Positions 38,535 to 49,177 of a stretch of 64,000 bases of DNA are shown one piece after another. Each line of letters starts with the position of its first letter. Position 1 is the first letter of the stretch. Below the pieces are notes generated by a model. It saw only the letters and a program-made list of their open reading frames with translations. It did not search any database and had not been told where the DNA came from. Source of the DNA: Mactra quadrangularis (taxonomy: Eukaryota; Mollusca; Bivalvia; Venerida; Mactridae); the NCBI GenBank assembly GCA_025267735.1, contig CM046299.1, forward strand, positions 14,034,232 through 14,098,231, read 5' to 3'. The translations under genes and the position numbers were made by a program.

Positions 38535-39014
38535 GTTATCATACAAGAAAGTCAAGTACATGGAAGCAGACATAAACTGCATTTAAACTTTTCTAACTGA
38601 AGCACAGATGCCAGACCCAAATTTTCCTAGATGATAAGGAAAATTTTGTCTAGCACCTGTGATACAGAATGTCAAGATTCTGTGAAAAGATTTTGTGTTC
38701 TTTTTTCCTCTCCAAAATGACAACCAATTAAATTTTTCACACCTTATTTTATCTCAAATCGCCATTCAAATGCATACTCATTTACTTCACAAACTCAGAT
38801 AAAACGGGCCTCTAATTAATTTGAGTCTATAATCAGGGGAAGTAACTCTGCTTAGAATAATAATTTCAGAGAGTTGAAAAAGGGGAACAACTCTAAAATG
38901 TTTACTTGATTGCACATCACGTAATCTCAAGGATTGTCGAGTTGAAAAATTAACGTCACTGACATTTGTTATCTTGTTAAATTTATAATCAAATCGTCCT
39001 CATAGTGCAGAAGT
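38535..39014 (+). promoter_or_regulatory. Upstream region of sulfite oxidase, between array and start codon
   Basis: 480 bp of single-copy AT-rich sequence between the end of the tandem array and the SUOX ATG. It must hold the 5' UTR and core promoter unless further upstream exons exist. I see no clear TATA box. A small inverted repeat around CAAATTTTCCTAG/AAGGAAAATTTTG is at 38616-38650. Confidence 0.4.
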
Positions 39015-42000
39015 ATGTGGTCTATACGGAGTGCATCCAGGATTGGGGTGTCATGCCCAAGTTTGTTCAGGAACAACGTTTTCCCTTCAGCCTCGACAGC
39101 TTGCAATTCACTTGGGAAAAGAACATTCAAGGAGAATGGAAAACAAGGCAGTCAGGAAAGACAAAACAGTTCTCGCTATGGAGCAGCTTCATTGCTTGCT
39201 GGTGCGACACTTGCCACTGGTAATTTTCTTCCCTTTACTTTTCATGGAATTATTTTTAGATATGTGATGAAAATTTTTTGGAAAGGCTTAATTGTTGTCA
39301 TTTAGTCCTAAATATAAGACCCAGCATTATTTATTTTTCATTTGGACATTGATTCTGTCACAGAATACTGTAAAAAACAAGTTGTGACGGGTCTTATATG
39401 TAGGACTAGTTTTCATAAATTTAATTTGGTTTAGCAGTGACAGTTGTTTATTTTTTTATCAAATAGCATGAATGTCACGATATGCCAGAAGCGTATCGCG
39501 ATATAATTGCAATACAGTAGTACCATATTGCGATAGGTACCAGGTAGTCCTAAATATAAGACCCTACATAACTTATTTATCATATGGACGCTCTTCTGTA
39601 CGTAACAAAAATGATGAAAAGTTACGTAGGGTCTTATATTTAGGACTAGGTACCAGGAGGGAACAGGTCGTTTCTCCACTAAGTCATTTCTCCCCTGATC
39701 ATTTCTCCACTTTTTAGTAGTCATTTCTCCACTTTTTAGTAGTCATTTCTCCACTTTTATATATAATAGGGTTATAATAGGTTTATTGTGTAAGGACTCT
39801 TATTATTGGATTGTTATATTGAAACATAATATCAATTAAAAGTACAAACTGATATTATTTATGTATGTTTTTATACAAATATTTTGTTGGTTTATGAAGT
39901 GTCATTGAATGTGATGTGTTTAATCAAATCAATTCTAAGTGAAAATGGTTGTTCTTATTAGCACTTGTTAAGTACAATTTTTTTCATCATTTTTTTTCCA
40001 TAAACAGTGGTAATTAATGCAATTTTCTTAATTTATATAATAATTTTCCTAGAAATAACTCGAGCAATTTCATATGTAGTGATTTATACAATTATTTCCA
40101 TGCATTGATACTATAACCTTTTATCAAAACTATGTGGTTAAAAAGACAATGAACGAATTGATTTATTTTATTTTATTTTACAAGAAAAATTATCATTCCT
40201 TTTTATATTTTTAATATTTCATTTTTTAGTCAGTTACTAAATTAAACTGTAAGAAATATACTGAATAACGTACAAAATTACATTTTAATTTGTACTTCAA
40301 TATTAATTAATTTCATCAAAATGGTACAATTTATTTATCATAATATACTAAATAAACATTCTAAATTAAACTATTTTAGTTCAAAATGAATATTATTTAC
40401 AAAATTAACATGTACATAATTCAATAACATACCTATATCTTTTATAAACCTATTATATATAAAAGTGGAGAAATGACTACTAAAACGTGGAGAAATGACT
40501 ACTAAAAAGTGGAGAAATGACCAGGGGAGAAATGACTTAGTGGAGAAACGACCGTAAGCCGTACCAGGATATATTGTGGGTTTTTAGATTCGTTGTGACT
40601 CCACTGTTTTCAACAGAAACATTGCAAATCTTACATACAGCTACCCTGTTGACGATTTTGTTTGTTTTGATATCTTATTTAAAGCTGAAATGAGCCTAGA
40701 GTTTACTTATGTCCTGAAGTATTTGATTGTAGAACTGTTTAGTACATGTTCGATACAAATACACCATGGAAAATCTGATGTTTCGCTACTTTCATTTTGC
40801 GTGGCGAAAAATTTCCCAATGAAGTAAAAAATACCGCTAAATACTGGTAAATTTGCTACTTATTGCCACTGCTGTGTATTGCAATATACTGTTATAGTGG
40901 TATATTGTGACAGCCCAACTATTTCAATTAAGGCTTTGCAATGTTTGTTGTACTGGGCTGTCTGTGGTGTATCTTTAAGTTTTAGGGTCATTGATAGGGC
41001 TGTTGCGATATGCCAGAAGCTTATCTAACTTAAGCTTAGATTAAATGAACAATGGAAAAACTGATGTTTAGCTACTTATATTTCGTGAAGACAGGATTTT
41101 CCCAACGAAATAAAAAATATTGCCAAAAACCGGTATGTTAAATTCGTATTGTGGTAGGGCTTGACAAAAACAGTTGTCCGAATGCCTGTGAAAACAATAA
41201 TTTGGGACCTGATTGGTGGAAGCTGTGCTTGTTGGACCAGGGAACTTGTTTTTAAGATCAAGGTCATTGGGACTTCATATAGGAAAAATTTGTCTGGTCG
41301 ATGACTCAATGAGGAATGTATCTAGGTTCACCAAATTTTATGTGTGGATAGCCCTTGGGTCAAGGGTGTGTCCTAATGATTTTAAGGTCCCGGGGTCAAA
41401 GTATAAGGTCAATGGGACTTCATATGGAAAAACTTTGTTCTGAACATAATACTACAAGAAGTGTACCTAGGTTCACCAAATTTTTTTGTGTGGATAGCCC
41501 TTAGTTCAAGGGCATGCTCTATTGGTTTTGAGGCCCTGGGCTCAAAGATCACTAGATCTTTATTGTGGATAGCCCTCCATCTCCTACAGTCCCAGGCTTT
41601 AACAACACACAGACATATAATGCCTGCCCAGTGCAGAAATTGTTTTTTCTTTTGGTCTGAGGTCAAGGTCATGCTGCTGTCCTTAAATTAGTCATAGATT
41701 ACTGGTAGGGGACTTCAGTATTGCCTGCTATACAAACTGACCCTTGTTTCATTTATTTTTTTATCTAACCCTAGAAGCTTTACATTCCATTGTACTTCGA
41801 AAATATCCCTCCTTTTGAAGTGATCTTATGAAGAAGGGATATTTTTCAAGGTATGATATAGAATGTCAAAATCTTGTTATTTAACCACTAACCAAAATAT
41901 ACATTTCAATAAAACTAACATCATTAAAAATAGTAAAAAATATTGTTCATTTGTGTTTCATACAAATATATTTAGGCCAGACCATTTATATTTTTCGTCT

Positions 42001-45000
42001 TAAAAAAATCCCGACCCAAATTTTTCAGAAATTGAAAAAAAATCTTGATTATTAATTTTTTTATTACCGACAATACTCATTTTTGCACCAAAAAAAACCA
42101 AACAGAACCCATCTGAGTAAGAATAATCTCAACAAGTCAATTATTGCCTAGTTTGAGAAAATGCCAGTGAATTTTTAGATAAATGACAATTTCACTCAGA
42201 ATTATCTAAAATAAAAATTCACCAACATTTTCTCAAACTAGGCGTGAATGTTTTAGATAAATGACCATTTCACTCAGAATTTGTACTAAATAGGTTTGAA
42301 AGTTGATTGAAATTGGCATCTTTTATCTTTTTTTAAATTTATATTTCGACTTACGGTAATACCATACTCATTTTTTTTTCAAAATTCTCGTAAGACTAAA
42401 AATATAAAAAGTGTGGCCTTAGATATCATGTTTTCACACTTAATGAATGAGATCTATAATAGACCATGCATCTATAGTGTTCAGGTCCTGTGGTGTGGAA
42501 TTCAATTCCTTTTAAAGTCCGTTATATTAATTTTGTCATAGTCAATAAACTCATGATATCATACATATTTGTCCCAAGCAGGGCTCAACAAATTTTTTCT
42601 TTAGTCACTTGTCCGGGACTAGACACCTGCCAAAAGTCACTTGTCCCACCCAAATAGGTAACTTGTCCCATCCGTATCGGGACTTGTCCCATCTAAAGCA
42701 GGACTTGACATTATTGTCACTTTTGTATAGTCTCTTTATGAATTTTGTCAATTGCCCGACCTATTTTAGGCAGTTGTCTGTGGACGCAATTCTGACTAGC
42801 AGACACTTGCCTGACTGTGGTAAGTCACTTGTCCCGGACGTCGGGCTATCCAATTTGTCGAGCCCTGCCAAGTAGGTATTTTATTAAACTATGCTTTTCA
42901 TCACATTGGTGTATGTTACTGTTTATATTTTACTGATATGATTTTATTACTTTTCATGTACCTGCATTTATGTATTATTTTACTCAAATTAGGTTATTTC
43001 ATGCAACTGTCTATGTGTCTGTACTGTTTACACATTGTATGTTTCCACTGGGAGCATATTGAAAATTGGTTTTAGCCAAATATGTTGTTGACATTAAATA
43101 CAGTTATCATTATTTTAATTATTACAATTAATTAACATTTCTTCATCTTTAGGGTATGCATACATTACATGTCGAGGGTTGCCTGCAAGACTGTAGTAAC
43201 TCGCTCTTTAATGCAATGCACTTACTACATTCTTGAGGGCAACCCTCGATGTATTAAAAGCAGAAAAAGTAATGCACTAAGCTTTTTTATAATAATTGTA
43301 CATTGTACATTAATATTATATCAAGTGTTTTACAGAATTGACATTACACTGAGGCTACATTAAGCACACCCTTAGACAAGTGGTCAATTTGTTTAACAAA
43401 GTAATCCTTTGTGTCAAAAGACACACTACTATTTTTGTTGAAGTATACGCTTATTATTTCAACGTTTAATTGTTGAAATTATGGAACTTGTATTTAGAAA
43501 TTATTTTATGTGAGGTCCAGTGTTATGTCAATTGGATTGATTTTATATAGCTTATGTCCATTCATTTTATCAAGCCTGAAATACTCTAAGAATTTTGATA
43601 AGTGATATATGATACCATTGCCTTGAATGTATTTTATAGATTCATTATTTTTGATATTTCCATTGAATGCCTCCTGCTTGATTTTGTCTATTCCTTGATA
43701 GGAGAATGAAAAGTTAAATGCCTGATGTAGAGGTTCAGATGTTCGACCAATTGAGGTATTGGGCTGATGAACACAACACATAAAATTAAATAGTTTACAA
43801 TGTATATATACATCTATGTTACAATTCAAATCGGTTTTACATTTTTCAGGTTTTGCTGTGTATTACAAGAATAAGTACAGTACAAACAGTTTGTATGCAG
43901 CAACTGTAGAGGCTGGAGAACTCCGAAATGGACTGCCTACATATTCCTTAGCTGAAGTTAAAAAACACAAGACAGTTAAGGATAGAGTATGGGTAACATA
44001 TAAGAATGGTGTGTATGACGTCACTGACTATCTATCCCAGCATCCCGGTGGTAACAAGATCATGTTAGGTGCGGGAACCAGCATCGAACCTTTCTGGGAC
44101 ATGTACGGGGTCCACAAACAACCCGCAATGTATAAGTTGCTCGAGAAATATAGAATTGGTAATATTACTGAAATGGAAGAAAGGAAAGCATTAAGTAAGG
44201 ATGATCCTTACGCTAATGACCCTAAGCGTCATCCAGCACTGATACCTAGTGCAGAGAAACCTTTCAATGCAGAGCCACCTGTTTCATTATTAATGCAGGA
44301 TTTTCTGACCCCAAATGATTTGTTTTTTGTCAGAAACCATTTGCCGGTACCCACCTTGGATCCAAAATCATTCAAGCTTGAGATTGGTATTGAAGATGGA
44401 AAGATGAAAGCCATAACTCTGGATTGGTTAATGAAAAAGTTACCCAGTAAAACTGTTGCTTCTACAGTCCAGTGTGCTGGAAATCGCCGAAGTGACATGG
44501 TGAAAATCAAACCTGTTAAAGGTCTTAATTGGGGTATTGCTGCAATCAGCACAGCCGAATGGACTGGACCAACTTTAAATGCTGTTTTACGTGCATCGGG
44601 AATTGACATCGACACTGTAGACTGTGCTCATATTCAGTTTGAAGGCTTAGACAAAGGTCCAGATGGGACTATATATGGTGCATCTATTCCCATAGAGTTA
44701 GCTCGAATGCTGAAAGATGAAATTATAGTTGCCTATCAAATGAATGGTGTGGACATACCTAAAGATCATGGATACCCACTACGTATTATAATACCAGGGG
44801 TAGTTGGGGCACGTCAGGTGAAATGGTTAGGCAAGATTATTCTCAGTAAAGAAGAAAGCACTAGCCATTGGCAACAACGAGACTATAAAGGGTTCAATTC
44901 ATCTATTGACTGGCATAATGTAGATTTCAACTCATCGGAGGCTATACAATTCCTTCCTGTACAGTCAGCTATTTGCGAACCCGAAGATGGTCAAACCCTT

Positions 45001-45330
45001 GAAGACGATGAAGAGGTCACAGTGAAAGGTTACGCATGGAGTGGTGGTGGACGTGGTATATACAGAGTTGATGTATCAGCGGATGGTGGGAAGACATGGA
45101 CAAGTGCTAGTATTGAACCTAATGGTCAGAGCCCATACAAATCATGGGCTTGGACTTTCTGGGAAGTATCTGTACCTTTACCTAAGGATCATAAAGGGAA
45201 AGTTGAACTGATATGTAAAGCCTGTGACTCTCAATATAATGTCCAGCCTGACAGTGTTGAAGGAATCTGGAATTTGAGAGGTTGTCTGAGTAACGCCTGG
45301 CATAGAATAAATGTACAAGTACCAAATTAA
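39015..45330 (+). CDS. SUOX: Sulfite oxidase, mitochondrial (two coding exons, 561 aa)
   Basis: Oxidises sulfite to sulfate in the mitochondrial intermembrane space, passing electrons from molybdenum via its own haem to cytochrome c; last step of sulfur amino acid breakdown. Coding exons are 39015-39219 and 43850-45330, with donor CTG|GTAATT, acceptor TTTTTCAG and phase 1; 1686 nt with stop. The start gives a leader of 39 residues rich in Ser/Arg without acidic residues and a hydrophobic segment at about 56-68. The cytochrome b5 domain (about 98-175) has haem ligands His133 (HPGG) and His157. The Moco domain (about 205-430) has Arg230 (RNHLPVP), Cys277 (QCAGNRR), which binds Mo, and PGVVGARQVKWLG. 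The dimerisation domain runs to NLRGCLSNAWHR near the end. Length is close to vertebrate SUOX (about 545). All key residues are present. Confidence 0.96.
39303..39408. mobile_element. 106-bp MITE in SUOX intron 1 (copy A)
   Basis: Perfectly inverted ends of about 20 bp: TAGTCCTAAATATAAGACCC at the left and its near complement GGGTCTTATATGTAGGACTA at the right. TA at both ends suggests a TA target duplication (Tc1/mariner type). It lies 83 bp after the exon 1 donor. Confidence 0.75.
39545..39648. mobile_element. 104-bp MITE in SUOX intron 1 (copy B, same family)
   Basis: Same termini as the copy at 39303 with the right end an exact complement (GGGTCTTATATTTAGGACTA); the interior differs. It is flanked by an 11-bp direct repeat TAGGTACCAGG. 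It is inserted in another repeat, whose TGTCACGATAT-type end is at 39473. Confidence 0.75.
39666..40553. mobile_element. About 890-bp inverted-repeat element with repeated TTTCTCCAC termini
   Basis: The left end (GGTCGTTTCTCCACTAAG..., to about 39775) and right end (...CTTAGTGGAGAAACGACC, from about 40440) are inverted complements of about 110 bp. Each arm holds two or three copies of a subrepeat TCATTTCTCCACTTTTTAGT. The middle is AT-rich and non-coding. No clear target duplication is seen. Non-autonomous DNA element; superfamily not assigned. Confidence 0.75.
40763..41137 (+). repeat. Diverged direct duplication in SUOX intron 1
   Basis: 40763-40852 and 41052-41137 align along about 85 bp (shared TGGAAAA.CTGATGTTT, GCTACTT, GAA.TAAAAAATA and a final GGTA), roughly three quarters identical by eye. 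Confidence 0.5.
41255..41530 (+). repeat. Two diverged copies of a 144-bp tandem repeat
   Basis: AAGGTCA.TGGGACTTCATA occurs at about 41259 and 41403, and TAGGTTCACCAAATTTT followed by GTGTGGATAGCCCTT at about 41322 and 41468, a period of about 144 bp. Short ORFs here on both strands are by-products of the repeat. Confidence 0.6.
41972..42421. mobile_element. 450-bp MITE with TTA target duplication
   Basis: Inverted ends TTAGGCCAGACCATTTATA at the left and the complement of TAAGGCCACACTTTTTATA at the right, extending about 30 bp with mismatches; TTA on both sides fits a PIF/Harbinger-type duplication. Inside are an inverted pair about GCCTAGTTTGAGAAAATG (42146/42242) and a direct pair TTTTAGATAAATGAC (42173/42251). 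Confidence 0.65.
42579..42867. mobile_element. 289-bp hAT-like MITE (CAGGGCTC...GAGCCCTG)
   Basis: Left end CAGGGCTCAACAAATTT, right end AATTTGTCGAGCCCTG. It is flanked by CCAAG on both sides (5 bp), as at the array MITE. The interior repeats ACTTGTCCC several times. An 88-codon frame across it is spurious. Confidence 0.7.
43167..43252. repeat. 86-bp short inverted-repeat element
   Basis: The ends ACATGTCGAGGGTTGCC and GGCAACCCTCGATGT form a 15-17 bp inverted repeat around a 54-bp loop in SUOX intron 1. Probably a small MITE. Confidence 0.6.
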
Positions 45331-46395
45331 AGAGATGCTGTTAGCTTTATTGTACTATTAATATTGTAAGTTTGGTGCATGTGTTGTGTGTATTATATTG
45401 TATGGTGGATGCTGTGTATTAAATGGATTGTTTGGTAAAGTAACTCTAATGGAATGAGGTCAACAATAGCCTTAGACAGTCATCGCCTTAACCCACTAGC
45501 CTGAAGCTCTGGGCGAGTAAAAATACATTGGTGGTAGTGAAATTCCTACGGTAATCTCATATAGTTGGGCCTGTTAATAATTTTGCCCTTTACTATATAA
45601 CATAATGAATAAGGCTATTGCCAAAGAGTTATTAAGGCAATGACTGTTATGATATGACACGATGGTGTTGTTTATTGTATGGTAATGGAAGTGAATTAAT
45701 GAGCTGGTACATTAAGACTTTCACAAGCTAACAGATTGGGGTGATGGTGTATGAAAGATTCATAGTAGTGGTTGGAGTAAACACATAGAGAAGTGTTTTT
45801 TGACTTGGTATAAATATAGTTGAAGTATTATACCATGGCACTTGTACTAATTTGCTGTCAATGTAGCTTTTATTGGGACTTGATTGTGTTGGCTTACAAC
45901 CAAGGTTATGGGTTTGACCTTTACCTATTTTTATCAGGTTACATAATGGGACCTGGTAGCAGCTATCATACCATTCTGGTATCCCAGTTGTTTCTTTAGT
46001 TTACAGTGTAAGCTACCATTACCTAGTTTGAGAAGTTGTTTAATGCATTCTTGTGATTTAAGTGATGTGTTTCTGCTTTTTATTTGCTTGTAGTGTTTGA
46101 ATGAAAATTGGAGTATTTCAAAATGAATGTTCTTTTTTGTCCGTTCCAAGGCAGAAAACCGCTTTGGTTCTTGTTTTTTGTGTATGTTTGTGTTGTCTGT
46201 CCCCTTTATAATAAAAATTACAAAATCTTAAAACATTCCTCCTTTGCTTTTTGACTATGTGGTAGGTCTATGTTTATTTGATTCCTGATTTGTTTGCTTA
46301 CACACCTTTTGTAATTATTTGAAGATATGAGATTGTTTAAGACTTATTGTTTATGAAACATGATATTGTTGCAATACGTTGTTGACACTTGTTAA
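45331..46395 (+). other. SUOX 3' flank / 3' UTR, no gene seen
   Basis: T- and G-rich single-copy sequence after the SUOX stop. AATAAA at about 46210 is the first clear polyadenylation signal and would give a 3' UTR of about 0.9 kb; use is not shown. No coding signal. Confidence 0.5.
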
Positions 46396-46552
46396 CAAGG
46401 CTCGGCATTAATTTTGAAAGTTGGTTGCCCTGTTGAACAACCCTCTACTTATTTTACTTTCCCAAACCAAATGTTTATATGCAGTAGCAAATTGCCCGGA
46501 CCTAAATATAGATTGTCAGAGTCATTAGCATGACCTTTAATGTCGGGCCTTG
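46396..46552. mobile_element. 157-bp MITE (CAAGGCTCGGCATTAA ends)
   Basis: The left end CAAGGCTCGGCATTAA and right end TTTAATGTCGGGCCTTG are inverted complements with few mismatches. No target duplication could be fixed. Confidence 0.55.
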
Positions 46553-46751
46553 TGTTCATAATGTTGTTGCAATGTGTTGTTTAAGACTTGTTGTTAATGA
46601 TATTGTTGCAATTTATTTATATAGACAGTGGTATATTGGTGCAGCTTTATTGTTTTGTTTGGTGTTTGATATTTAGATTATAATACTGTTGATTTCATAT
46701 ATTTGAAAACCAAATCAACTGGGAGATAATTGTTTTCTTTCACACTTTATC

Positions 46752-46897
46752 ATCACTGACAGAGTGATGCGCCTTGTAACTGGTTACTGGTTACAGCTAA
46801 ATCCAGAGATTTAACCTTGCCTGGAACGGTGCATAGGCTGACTGACAGCTGTGGTATGACATATACCATATGTTGCCGCAGGTTTAAATCCAACAAA
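46752..46897 (+). mobile_element. SINE fragment, same family as 58864-59223
   Basis: It begins in the part after the tRNA head (CACTGACAGAGTGATGCGCC), then shares ACAGCTAAATCCAGAGATTT, GCTGACTGACAGC, TGACATATACC and a tail TTTAAATCCAAC. The tRNA-like head is missing. Confidence 0.6.
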
Positions 46898-48407
46898 AAT
46901 ATATTAACATCTCAATTTTTTCCTGGTCAGTATGAGGATCATTTAAATTACAGCCATAATTCCAGGGCTAAGCAAAACACTATTTAAGTCTATTTGAAAA
47001 AAGGGAGTTTTGTTCTGCCCATATGACGTGGTTGCCTGATGTTTGTTTTTTCCAATTTTTTCCTTGATAATTTATTTTGTCGTCAGTTTAAGGTTCTTAA
47101 ATGGAGATCATGGTATGATAATTATTTTTGTATCAGGGATCAACAGTTTGACTTGTTCAGAAAGCATTATTTACATTAAGTGATAAGTGAATGCAGTTTG
47201 CTATGTTAAGATATGCAGAAAATATTTCTGCTGATTAAATGTACAATCTAAATGGATTAAAAACCTCCACATTTGCCAAACATGTAAGAACAAACTTGAA
47301 AATTGATTTAGGTAATAGAAATGCTTTCAATTGGAACTGGATGGTTGTCAAAGTCCCTAAACCCTTTTGGTTTTCAGAATGTGTGCTTTCCCTGTCAGTC
47401 TCATGCCTAGACCAATTAATTCAGTCCTCGTCTTTTACCTACAAGCACATTGCCCAGGACTATATAGAATTGATTTGCCTAGTGTTTCTGGCTACTTATT
47501 TCAAATAGTTAGGCTTATGGATAATTTAGGCTTCTACTGCCTTACATAAATTGGGCTAGTGCAGCAGTGCTTGAGATAACATAGTGCTGGTGACCATTAA
47601 TTGGTTCATTTTGACAGTCCTAATCTGAAAGAGTAAAACAAAACATAACATAGCAAATTATATGTTTTTGTCAAACTCTTCTCTACTGGAGTATGGTATT
47701 AGTAAAAATTCCTGAAACATACTGTAGTTACCAAGTTTTCTGTCAATGAAAATGTCATTGTATATGATAACATGTAGATTTAGTGTGATAATATAGCAAC
47801 CCTAGTGTTTATATCAAATAGTATGTCAACTGTAAGTCATCTAAGGTCACTCAAGGTCATTCTTAATGTATTATAAATTTGATGGTAGTTTGTGTTGTAA
47901 TCTATTTATGAGGGAACTAATGAACTCTGGTATTTTGTTATGTGTATAGTTGGCATATTTTGGTGAAGGGAGATGTCAGCATTTAAAGTGCTTCATATTT
48001 AACCTTGGTGAATTTTTATGGTATTTACTTCTGGGATTTTTTAAAATGCATTGTAGGAATTGACTTATTTTTTGAATGTCAATGAAAGTATTTTGTTTAC
48101 ATTTTGTTTTATGTTGGCTATTATCTTTCAACTAGATCTATCTACTAGCTAGATGTTCAGCGAAAGACCTAAAACTCAAACAGGTGGGGTTTTCCATTCG
48201 TTGCAAGTGGTACAAAGAAAGTTTGTTGCACAATATTGCTAAAAAAAGCACAGAATACAGATTAAATCCTATTGTTCTTTGTACTTATGTTTTCAGAGTA
48301 GTGGTGAAAATTTGTTGGTAATGCACGGAAAAACCTAATATTTAAATTTTGGATATAGTCTATTACGAAGATTTTATTTTTGTTTAAGCTCAATTACAAT
48401 GATCTAG
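46898..48407. other. 1.5 kb of AT-rich sequence without a recognisable gene
   Basis: Two overlapping ORFs near 47239-47549 lack similarity or splice context. I see no clear repeats, RNA genes or regulatory sites in this stretch. Confidence 0.4.
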
Positions 48408-48597
48408 ATACCAGTTAGGGCTATTCCACCTCAGCCTGTGTTGGTCTATACTGGGGTCCAAAAGTTTCTTTACACATTTTAAATTTTGATGTTTATTAGG
48501 AAATACCAGTTAGGGCTATTCCACCTCAGCCTGTGTTGGTCTATACTGGGGTCCAAAAGTTTCTTTACACATTTTAAATTTTGATGTTTATTAGGAA
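48408..48597 (+). repeat. Perfect 95-bp tandem duplication
   Basis: 48408-48502 and 48503-48597 are identical by eye, each starting ATACCAGTTAGGGC and ending TTATTAGGAA. The lack of any mismatch makes it recent or an assembly product. No coding content. Confidence 0.9.
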
Positions 48598-48836
48598 ATA
48601 CGGTATATGATATTTTTAGTTTAACTTGTGTGTATGACTTGTTTATTAATTTATTATAGATAAATCTACAGTAATGTTTTATACTTTACTGACCTCAGAA
48701 TGTTAATCAAAACAGCTATGTTTATTTGATGAGCTTTACTATATTCACCTACACAAATGAGATGTATGATAGACTTACAAAACAGTATTGGTATACTTTT
48801 AGAGATACAGTGTATTTAAGTATCCAAAGACTAGAT

Positions 48837-48990
48837 AATTGGTTACGATGTTGGAGTGGTAATGATTGGATAGCTAGCTTCGCATTGGTTTGAATCCTAT
48901 CCAAAACCTACCCTGTTGTTGCCTTGAGCAAGAAACTTTATCCTACTAGCTTAGTACTGGGTGACCAGGAAGATGACTCGAACGTGATTA
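48837..48990 (+). mobile_element. Degraded tRNA-derived SINE
   Basis: A B-box-like GGTTTGAATCC at about 48888 is followed by CTTGAGCAAGAAACTTTATCC and CTGGGTGACCAGG, an order known from many invertebrate tRNA-derived repeats. The A box is poor, so this is not a working tRNA gene. Confidence 0.45.
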
Positions 48991-49177
48991 ATATAAGTTG
49001 TAAAAACTTGTTTCTCAATCGTGCTAAAATAACTTAGTATAATCTTAAATCATTGCTTGAGAGCATGAAAGGGTTTCAAAGTGTTTGCTTAAAAGAGAAG
49101 TCACTTCATTGAGGTGATCAGACTGTATATTATTATAATCAATTTATATGCATATGAATTTACTAGTTCATTGTTTT

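Larger units (their letters stand above)
39473..40914. mobile_element. Older repeat interrupted by two MITEs (nested)
   Basis: TGTCACGATAT at 39473 and its inverse ATATTGTGACA at about 40903 look like the ends of one older element; both sides also share ATTGCAATA-type sequence. MITE B and the 890-bp element lie between them. A related end (GGGCTGTTGCGATATGCC) begins at 40999, and CACGATATACCGTGGCAGCC at 55798 belongs to the same family. Confidence 0.4.

Noticed and set aside
39680..40530. A CRISPR-like array from repeated TCATTTCTCCAC modules
   Set aside because: The modules are inverted in the two arms, spacers are too short, and the setting is a eukaryotic inverted-repeat element.
44229..44615. 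128-codon minus-strand frame within SUOX
   Set aside because: It is the antisense shadow of the conserved molybdenum domain.
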